From Eremomyces bilateralis CBS 781.70 (Eukaryota > Ascomycota > Dothideomycetes > Eremomycetales > Eremomycetaceae), in NCBI RefSeq assembly GCF_010015585.1, contig NW_022985072.1, positions 832,988 to 896,987 of the forward strand: a DNA stretch of 64,000 bases, given 5' to 3'. Positions 55,568 through 64,000 of the stretch are shown piece by piece (position 1 is the stretch's first letter; every line of letters starts with the position of its first letter). The position numbers and the translations under genes are program-made. The notes beneath the pieces are model-generated. The model was not told the origin of the DNA, did not search any database, and saw only the letters and a list, made by a program, of their open reading frames with translations.

Positions 55568-58295
55568 TCGGTGGTCTACTGTGATAGACGTAATATACCG
55601 ACAGAAACGCAGGTCTGCGGAAGATACATGTTCTGAAAGCAACATCTTGGCGATATTACTGCTTGCAAAATATGGGGGCTTGGTATTTGCGATAGGAAGT
55701 TATGACAAGACAAGAGGTCTCAGAAAGGGAAATGCATAGATGAAGCGGGAGTAGCTGTATATTACTGATTCAGGAGAGCGAAAGGTATCTATACAGACCT
55801 TACGTAACAAATGAACATACCTTAGTGATACAATAGGTACTGGTGCAAAGGATAGGATTGATGTTCAGCAAGCGGTAAGACAATAGAGACTTGACACAAG
55901 CATAAGAGTACTAACGCGCAACATATTCATCCACGGCATAATCCGAACGCTGACTACGGGTTGGAATCTGGAAACAAAGGCATGATGAAAGCCTTGAAAT
56001 GGAACGCAGCAAGGGGCAAGACAATGATCGAGGGACGAAAAAGGAGAACCACGTTATTGCTACTGACCGGCTGACTGCATAATGCAATTGGAAACTCCAT
56101 CTGCCCGAAAGAGTCGGATAGCTCATAGCATAATAGACGAATCCGTCAGACAGACTGAAACCGTCGCCTCCAACAACCTCTTTCATGACTGATCGCTAGG
56201 TTGCAATCGGTCCGGCCGACCCCTCTCTGTATCAGATTGGTTTCGACTTCCCGATCTTCTCCGCGGCGCACCGATCAACAACATCCACGACGCAAATGAC
56301 CGAACAATGGGACAAAGAAGGGTCCATCAACTTCCCTATCCAGCGCGCATATGTAGCGGTAGACTCAATGGCAGCGACGGAGCGGGCGTCACGAGAACAA
56401 TAGACCAGCAAGCTACATGGACGATGTCATGCGGGCACAGCTGAAGAGCAACGGGGAGGGAGGACATGAACGGGCCGATGGGATGAAGCACAATTGGGAC
56501 CGAACTGCAGACCAGAGGTGCAGGAGATGCAGGACTTAAATGATGGGCAATGTGGGAATTCGGAATTGGGATGGATTATACGCTAGTGCGGTGCGCTATA
56601 GGTGTAAGTTGCGCCAATCAGCGAGCTGGTGGGGATAGATGGAATCTTTTGCAACTTTTTTGTCTCAAGAGCCCGAAACAGGGGCATGGATTCAGTTGTG
56701 GAGGCTGTGGATGGTGATGGCGTCTCATGGGGGAATGGAGATCTAGCCTGGCGCTTCCAATGGGCCGAGAATATGGAATAGGCACTGTAAAGTTTGGTGG
56801 ACTGTCTTGACAAGTTGAACTGTGCACGCAGGAAGTCTTGAATTTGGACCGTACCTTACTGTATTAGACTATATTAACCTGTGCGTGCCTGCATGGTGCT
56901 TCAATGGAACTGATAGTTATTGATATTGGTAGTTATTAATAATAACTGAATCCTCCCCCGAGTCCCGACTCCGTCCCAGTATTTCTGCGACAAATTGTAG
57001 AGCACGTGACAGGGGCTGCAGGCCAAGCAGCTAATGAGAGGACAAGAAAGCGGGATTTGGAATTGCCTCGCAGGAAGCCAAGCGTAAGCGCGAAATCTAA
57101 GGCTCCAAGGCCAACATGCCACTTCCACTTCACCGAAATCCTTTGATACAATTGACCTCCACATCAATCTTCCTCTCCCTGATCCCTCACACCTTTCATA
57201 CCACACACCCTTCACCTCCAATTCTCATTCCCCAAATGACATCTGCACAGTATTTGTCACTCCGTAGTTTGGAATTGACCGTTTACTTTGTACCGTCCCA
57301 ACTTCCATATCCCCCCATTCGTTCTGGCCTCTGGAACTAGTCCACCACTCCACCACTCCACCCAACCTACATCTAAGTCCTAGATCCGTCTCATTGGTGT
57401 CGGGGATATTTGGAAATGCCGCTATGGATCCTTCGGTCTGACGATTTGAACATTTCGAAGAGAGTGGCTTGCCTAGAGGATCCCTCGAGGAAGGCGGATG
57501 CTCTCAAATCGTCCAATGCGATCTGGAACCGTCATCGGATTCCCAGTGGCACTACATGATGACTGACGCCGCATGCTTGTTTGATACTGGACCACATCTT
57601 CGGGAATCGGGTCGGTCTGCGACTCGATGTGTGTGCGATTGTCGTTGCTGGCAACGGAGATTTGGCCCTCTGAGATGTAACGAGGTGACGCTGCGGCGTG
57701 GTAAAGAACGGTAGGTACAGTTAGGATTCCATCATGCATCACTTTTCCAACTCTTCCCCATCCTCGCCCGCTCGGCAACTTTTTTTTTCTTTGACCGTCA
57801 TTGGCTTGGATTCCCCTTTTGTGTGTAATTCGGCGTCTATTTGATATTTTGCCTCTCCCGCTACCTTTCCTGTCTATCTGAGTTGAAAGGCACGAGTCAT
57901 CTCCACATCAAATTTGTACCAGTCAATGGAAGCGAACCGTTCCATATCGTCCTGTGTTCCTCGCTCGAGCATTTGACTTCTTGAGATCCGTCTGGGTTCC
58001 ATCATCCTTCAAATACCGTGATACTGTCATTTCGGGACACGAGTCGAAACCACAACATCGACATTCCGAGTACACTGAAAAACTCTCCGCCTGGCCGAGT
58101 GTACGACGTCGTGTTTGATTCCTACGATCCTTCGAACTTTACCCCTGCGCCATCTCTGTCGTCTTTGTGCTTGAAAAAGAGAGGATTCCGTCCTAGATGT
58201 CCACACCAACTCAATAGTCTCGTGAATTCTGCCTGGAGGCCTTCTCATCTTCTATCCTCACTTAACCACCACCATCGCCCTATCACTTCATCACC
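55568..58295. other. 2.7-kb region without a recognised gene
   Basis: Short minus-strand frames at 55911-56186 and 56583-56827 lack family resemblance. CACGTG is at 57003-57008. From about 57720 on the strand is C/T-rich, probably the promoter and long leader of the next gene. Confidence 0.5.
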
Positions 58296-58679
58296 ATGGC
58301 CGGTCATAATCAGCAATACCCCCTCCACCAAACCCACCAAATCAGCCAACCCGGCCAAACCCAGCCAACGCGGTATCCCCAGTACCAACCTCACTCTGAG
58401 CAGATGCCCAAACCACATCCATACTTGCCGCCAGCCCTTCTCTCTTCAATCGAATCATGGGCTCGATCTCTGCCGAACCGGCCGCCATCACAGGGTTCTC
58501 CATCGGGAATATCGTCGACAGGATCCGCATCGACAGCGGGACCCGGGACATCGTCCTCGCAAAGCTCACCGACGATGCCTGTACCACCCCCAAGGCCACT
58601 TTCAACTTCATCGGATCCCGCGGTCCAGGCATATCTGGCATTCAAGATGTCGTTGTTGCAGCGTCAGGACGTTGCGTAA
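58296..58679 (+). CDS. Small Pro/Ser/Gln-rich protein, unknown
   Basis: 127 residues from an ATG in a strong TCACCATGG context after a long C/T-rich leader. The N-terminal 45 residues are Gln/His/Pro-rich (NQQYPLHQTHQ), followed by a short helical block PPALLSSIESWARSLPNRPP, a Ser/Gly/Pro linker, and a final helix DPAVQAYLAFKMSLLQRQ. The two ordered blocks separated by a linker suggest a real small protein, perhaps with a binding helix at the end, but I do not recognise a family. A second frame (from 58457) overlaps it and is judged a shadow. Confidence 0.55.
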   Translation: MAGHNQQYPLHQTHQISQPGQTQPTRYPQYQPHSEQMPKPHPYLPPALLSSIESWARSLPNRPPSQGSPSGISSTGSASTAGPGTSSSQSSPTMPVPPPRPLSTSSDPAVQAYLAFKMSLLQRQDVA

Positions 58680-59674
58680 CCTTCAGATGCGGTATCCACA
58701 GCAAGGCATACCTTATGAACTGCCAGAACGCTGCTAGCTTTGCCGATGTTGGATCCCGTTATTGGAAGGAATTTCAGACCGATCGGTCCTCTCTCCCTCG
58801 CAAAGATGCTGCGCGTGGGACGTTCGTTTCGGCGCATTGCTATCGACGATACGCTTTCTCTCCTCGAGAGGATGGTTCCAGGCCTTGCCTCACGTCCATG
58901 CAAAGATCGCCGGCCACTAATAAGGAACTGAAGGGGCAATATATTCCCAACCCGGATCCGGCGATCCAGTTTCAATTAGACAGACTTGTCGTATGTCGAA
59001 TTCGGACGTCCACGGCCGCCCTTTCCATGACATCACGACGACCCCGGACTATACATGGTTAAATTTTCCATCCTCCTCTGCCTTCCTCGGCGGTTCATTC
59101 TGGAAACCACCACGATTTGCCGAAGGACAATGGATCTGGGATATTCATATACTAATTATCATGGCGCTGGTTGCTCATTCTTCATGTCCTCAACACCTCG
59201 TTGCTCTGTCCTTGTTGTATGATCACGGGAACCACCTGAAGCACCTTGAGTCGCGAGAGGCGGAACCCTGAACTCTGGATGTCACTCGGCATGGAAGGCC
59301 TCATTTGGCAGGTCGGCGTAATTTTATGTTAGATGGATTGGAATTTGGAAACGTAAATAGCTTACTTCATACAACTGCACATAGTTAGAATGCGGTCTAC
59401 ACTCGCTCTGTGTATTGTGTGGAATCGAATCGATATTTGCTTATTGGCGATCGAACTTCCTTTTCCTCCATTTATCAGCTATGCTCTAGTTGGCATTAAA
59501 TGCACCGCGATACAATTATCGTCATATGGGATCTCTGATCGACCTTCGACCTGGCCATACCACTGATCCCTTGCCATCAAAATAATCCAAGTGCCTTGAT
59601 TTTCTTGCCTGAAAGTCACCAATCACGGAGTCCTAGAGTGTGCGTAGATATATCCTGGAGCCGTATCTTCCACC
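58680..59674. other. 3' flanks between convergent genes
   Basis: An open frame in another phase runs to 59062, without family resemblance. The rest is AT-rich 3' flank of the small protein and insulysin genes. Confidence 0.5.
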
Positions 59675-62600
59675 TCACAACTTCGGTTCCAGCTCCTCAA
59701 AGAAACTCAAATCTTGAACCGGCACTGCCGCCGCGCTCATCGGCAATCCAGCCTTGAACAGTCGAATGTCTTCGATCAACGTCGGCTCCCCGTTCGCAAG
59801 TACCAGCGCCTCCTCGTCCGCCTCGGGTGCCTGGGCTTTCTCGCCAGCTGCGCCGACGTCCACGAGCACCTTCCCAAGCACGTCCTTTCCTTGCTCAAGA
59901 ATGCCCGCCGCGGCAGTCTCGTCCATCCCTGCATCCTTGACGAGATACGCGCGCACGGCGCCCAAGATAGTAGCGTGGTCGCCGCTGGCAACGTCGATGT
60001 CTTGGAACCGTTCGGCGAGCTTGGATGCGTCAGAGGGGACGTTGGCGGCTTGGAATAACTGCGCGAGAAGCGCGAGGAGCGCGGTGGTCTTGTCGGCGGG
60101 GCTGGAGATGTTCTGGGCGCGAAGGTGGACGGTGAGTTTGGCGCGGGTGGGCGACGCCGGGCTAATATACTCGTTGTAGAAGGCGATGATGTCGGATTTG
60201 GTAAGGTTGGTGATGTAGGTGGCGCCGATTTCATCTAAACGGGTAGTGTTAGTGGACTGGATAAGAAACAGTATTGACGACCGGTGGAGGGGCAAATAAC
60301 TACTTACGTTCTAGGAAATCAAACCGTTCGCTCAGGATATGCGTCGTGAACCGGTCTGTCTCAGAAGAGAGATTCTTCAGCCGTTCCAAGCGCCGGTTGA
60401 TAATGGCCCTCTTATGTTTCTCGAATTGGATGTCCGTCATTTCCTCCAACCGCTTGCCAAGAGACTGCAAGAAGACCTCGATCCGCTTCTCTAGGTACTC
60501 TGGCGAGCGCTCGCTTTGGATCAACACCCGGAATCCGAGAAGTCCATCGATTGCAATCATAGTGCTCCATACGATGTATCCCAGTTGCTCTTTGGTTCGG
60601 AGTTGGTCGAACGATGGCTCATCGGCGATTTGCGCAAACAAGCCGACTTTGGCTCGCATCACGCGGTCATATTGGTTGCCCGCGTAGACATGGAGCTCGA
60701 TGCAATTGTTTACATTTGCCGGGTCCCTGAGCGTTTTCTCATGCCGGAAATTGCTTCCAGGGGGGAAGACAAGCGAGCGTCGCAGAGGCCACTGAGATCT
60801 CGGGAGTCGCTGTGGCCGGAGAATGGTCTCGATTAGGCTTGCCATCTTCAGAGCGTCTTCCTTGTAGAGGTTGCCGTGGGCGAGAATCTCGGTATGGAAT
60901 TGGCCTAGAAGTAGGGGGTGCATTTGTCGTACGTCGTCGATGGTTACTGCGTCCATCTCGGCGAGGAGCTGGTCATTGGACCAGAAGCGTTCGACAATCA
61001 GCGACCTGAACAGTCCTCCGATCTGTTGATACGGCTGCTGCAGTTCCAGGTTGCGGTATCCCCTGGTCAACCGCTCTTTGAGAATGTCGAATCGGTCTTG
61101 TCGTATGTCGAGGTCCCGCATCGCCGTCAGCACCTTCTCCAATAGCACAGGCATCTTGTCGTTGTAGCCGTGGACGAGGATCTTCACCCCCAGGGTGCTT
61201 ATTGCTTCGCCGCAGTCCAGGCCTGCAATCTCTGCCGCATAAACGTATTCAACCAGCTCGTCTCTCACCAGTTCGATGTACAACTGCTGGATGACAGCGT
61301 TGCGGGCCGAGATAAAGGCCAAGGGTGTTCGTAAGAGCACATGGAAGAAGGCTTTGGGCACCCAGAACCTGTCGTCCTTCTTGTGCCATAAGCGCATATT
61401 CTCCTCATTTCGAAGAAGACTGGGGAACTTTGAGGGTTCTGCGACCTCCTTCTTTTCCACATCAAGTCTAGTCGGGACGAATTCATTAGGCATAGGAAGA
61501 TGTAACTCCGGCGCTCGATGACAGGACGATGCCTTTGAGGCTTTGTGTATTCGCTCGAGGAATTCCAGCGGAATCTTCTCAGCTGTATATTCAGTGCCAT
61601 ACCACTTCTCTTTCTGGTTCCAGACACCCGGGTATTTCTGGCTAACAAGGAGCATCCGGAAGTTGTCCGGCCGCAAGTGGCGCAGCCCATTCTGAATGGC
61701 CTCCGGGTTGAAATGCCTGATAATCGACGATCCGCTGAGGATGTGGTGTGGTTTGAATGGCTTTTGCATCTTTGAACTAAGCTGGCTTGTGGTCTTCATG
61801 GCTCGACTCTTCTGCTTGAACCGGAAGTCCACTTCTGCAATTCCCTTGAGTTCATCGACTACCCACTTTTGGGGTGCAGTTTCGGTCAAGATAGAGATGT
61901 ACTGGAAGATGACGAGAATCACCTCTTGGTAGTTCTCCAGGCCTTGCTCAGTCAGACTGACCGAGATGTTGAAGAGGGCTGATCCGGGGCAAATCTCATT
62001 CATGCCGGCTCCCAATCCACTGGCCCAGCCTTTGTTTTTGAGGTATGCAAGTATGCTTCCAGGACCTTCATGTCCGATCAAGTGTGACAAGTATCGGCTA
62101 GGATGCGATTCGTACAAGTGCTCCTCGTCTGGGTACGGGAAGGACAGTTCCAGTGAACGCATATCAAAGACCGGTTTAGCAAAGACCTGGACGCATAGTT
62201 CATTCTCAGTGAGTGGGGAGATGTCCCATCGCAATCGAGGGAGCATCTTGTTCTCTACTGCCGAAAACATTTCCGTTACCCATTGCTCCAAGGTATCAAG
62301 ACTCTCTAGTCCAAGAAGCGCCAACTTCATCCGGTTGGCAGAGTAGTGAGTGTGGTAGAATTTCATGAACTCATCCCTGATCCGGACGCCCCGTGCAATC
62401 GGATCATCATGGAGAGTCTTATAATTGCCGGTAGAGAAATGATTGTAAGGATGTTTGGGGTTTGATAGAGACTTGTTGATCTGATGGAGCCTCCAGTTGT
62501 CACTCTGGAGATTCTTCTTGTTTTCCGAATCAACAGCCCGCAGCTCCCTGTCCAAGGTCTCCTCCAGGAACAGAGGTTCGATGAAGAACTGTGCAAACCG

Positions 62601-63153
62601 GTCGAGCGCACCATGCAGAGGGGACTCAACGCCACCGGTTGCAAGATTAGTCTGGCTCGTTGACGCCGAGCCAGGTGCCGAGTCCGCATGAGACGAAGAC
62701 GCTGCTACCTCGAAGAAGAAATTGGTCGAGGTGGATGCAGTATATGCATTCGAACTTCCGGAATTGGAATTCAGATATTCATGATAGTCGTTCTCACGCG
62801 GATACTATGCCGTGATGTTAGTATCCATACGAGAATGTGCCTTTGATCGAATCAAATCAATGATCGAAAACACCATCGGACGTTGGCATGCTAACCTTCT
62901 TGGTTCCCATGAACAGCACGTGCTCAACGGCGTGTGCCAATCCAGGCATATCCGCCGCGTCGCTAAAGCTGCCAATATTGACATCGAGCGATGCGCTGGC
63001 CTTGTCCGTCTCTGGATCATGTATCAGAAGCGCCTCGAGCCCATTTGGAAGCTTGATGACCCTATATGATCGATTATCCAGCTCCGGTCGTTCAATATCC
63101 TCCGCCACCCGTTCTACCAGGCGGGTTTTCGTGGGCTCGTTCATCATGTCCAT
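59675..63153 (-). CDS. ste23: Insulysin-type M16 zinc metalloprotease (Ste23/IDE)
   Basis: M16A proteases enclose and degrade short peptides; yeast Ste23 helps mature a-factor. Three exons on the minus strand: 63153-62896, 62804-60308 and 60234-59675, giving 1104 residues from the ATG at 63153, which sits in a perfect GCCGCCATGG context. The inverted zinc site is HAVEH (in GLAHAVEHVLFMGTKK), completed by the downstream Glu of the helix ETLDRELRAVDSENKKN. The N-terminal domain continues with FSTGNYKTL and FYHTHYSANRMKLALLG. Later landmarks are SYLIGHEGPGSILAYL-type sequence (LSHLIGHEGPGSILAYLK) and KEQLGYIVWSTM in the last domain. The length is normal for IDE plus a short C-terminal extension. 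The reading frame stays open upstream to 63918 with ATGs at 63495 and 63456; see the findings. Confidence 0.92.
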
Positions 63154-64000
63154 GGCGGCTTTACCGTGGGACCAGTTCGATGTGCAGGTGAATCCGCGAT
63201 GCTGCCGGCATGAAAGATGTGATTGAACAGTTCTAAGACGAAGAAAACGACAGAGTGGTGTTGTCGACGATCTAGGAAGCTTGCTGGCCAGCGAGTGGTT
63301 GGTGAGCTTGGGAATGTGTGGGGACGGAGTGAGCGAGAGAAGCCGACGATGTTGTCGGTAATATCTGAATCTTGTTTGACCCAGCGAGAACTGATCCGAT
63401 GATAGACACAAAGAATTACCAGCTGGCTGCCTGTATGACAATGACAGTAGTCGCATCGAACTTCGTATTTCATGCGCTAACACGGCATAGACCATAGGCA
63501 GACAAGAAAGAAAAATGAGTTGTGGAATGAGGGAATGAGGCTGACGATTGAACCCCAGTCGCGGCAAACTCGAGGTCGTGTCCGCTAACGGCTTGCTATT
63601 GTACTTTTCGTGGCAATCCGGAAGAGATGTCTTTGTATAACATCCAATAAAATTAATAAAATATATAGGTATTGTTCTTACAATCCTCCGCTCCCATCCT
63701 TCACGGATGAATCCAGTTGAGACGGGACGGGCCTCGATGCCCGTGAGACATGATATGTACCGCAACGATGAATGCAGCGTCGTATTCAACGAGCATGGAG
63801 GATCATGGAGGATCGGGAAGTGGTTGAATCGTGATGTTGCCCCCGAACTGCTCTTTATGAGCAGTGCAGACTGCAGATTTCCCCCATGCAGCCTGGAAGC
63901 CTGGGCGGGTAGAGACATGTCTCACAGGAACACGGCTTCTCAGCCCCTAGATGGTGCATATATTATGGAATTAAACTTGCGTGCACGACACACAATGCAT
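63154..64000 (-). other. Upstream region of insulysin with in-frame candidate presequence
   Basis: The minus-strand frame is open from 63918 into the insulysin start, so 63456-63154 could encode an extra ~101 residues (starting MRLLSLSYRQPAG). The stretch is rich in Arg, Ser and Leu and nearly free of acidic residues. Left of the possible starts, 63600-63670 is AT-rich (promoter-like), and a GCATGGAGGATCATGGAGGATC direct repeat lies near 63793-63814. No other gene seen. Confidence 0.45.

Noticed and set aside
58018-58737. 239-codon frame overlapping the small Pro/Ser/Gln protein
   Set aside because: Starts in the C/T-rich leader, is His/Arg/Pro-rich and ignores the strong ATG at 58296; a shadow.
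1-64000. CRISPR arrays, rRNA genes, biosynthetic clusters, retroelements
   Set aside because: No regularly spaced repeats, no rRNA sequence, no polyketide or peptide synthetase modules, and no reverse transcriptase or LTR pairs were recognised.

Overview
The window comes from a filamentous ascomycete (Pezizomycotina). Genes are split by short introns (38-317 nt) with GT/AG ends. The gene set is typical of that group: a Cdc4-type F-box/WD40 protein, a Rad9/Crb2-type checkpoint protein, a DUF3433 membrane protein, a fungal rhodopsin-fold (PTH11-related) protein, an AA11-like chitin-active LPMO, a DUF1996 secreted protein and a TmpA-like flavoprotein. I cannot fix the class or genus from the sequence alone.

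Layout. 0-23 kb is mostly housekeeping: the 5' part of a meiotic HORMA-domain gene (minus strand, running off the left edge), cdc4, a conserved unknown polyQ/Ser-rich protein, a 1801-residue Tudor/BRCT checkpoint protein, a three-exon Pmp3 proteolipid, a five-exon MAT2B-like reductase and a secreted DUF1996 protein. A 344-bp non-autonomous DNA transposon with 20-bp terminal inverted repeats and an 8-bp target duplication (hAT hallmarks) lies about 100 bp from the TATA-like box of the MAT2B-like gene. 23-35.5 kb is a gene-poor, decayed accessory block. It holds a broken AAA+ ATPase gene, the convergent remnant of an NLR/STAND-like gene, a small two-TM protein, fragments of two further minus-strand genes and a 190-bp fold-back element.

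35.5-49.8 kb carries a 1307-residue DUF3433 membrane protein, a long stretch with no recognised gene, the AA11-like LPMO (probably with a 5' UTR intron), dephospho-CoA kinase and a five-exon rhodopsin-fold receptor-like protein. 49.8-58.3 kb is largely empty apart from diverged 62-bp tandem repeats and the TmpA-like flavoprotein. 58.3-64 kb holds a small Pro/Ser/Gln-rich protein and an insulysin-type M16 metalloprotease, whose reading frame continues upstream into a candidate mitochondrial presequence.

The genes do not form a single pathway and I see no biosynthetic cluster. Cell-cycle and chromosome functions (HORMA, Cdc4, Rad9/Crb2) happen to lie together at the left end. The strongest non-genic signals are the two short transposable elements. 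The most interesting genic signals are the possible dual-start insulysin, the internal 66-codon duplication in the checkpoint protein, the 20-nt microexon in the MAT2B-like gene and the decayed ATPase/NLR block. All exon boundaries were read by eye from splice motifs, reading phase and remembered family sequence, not from transcripts.
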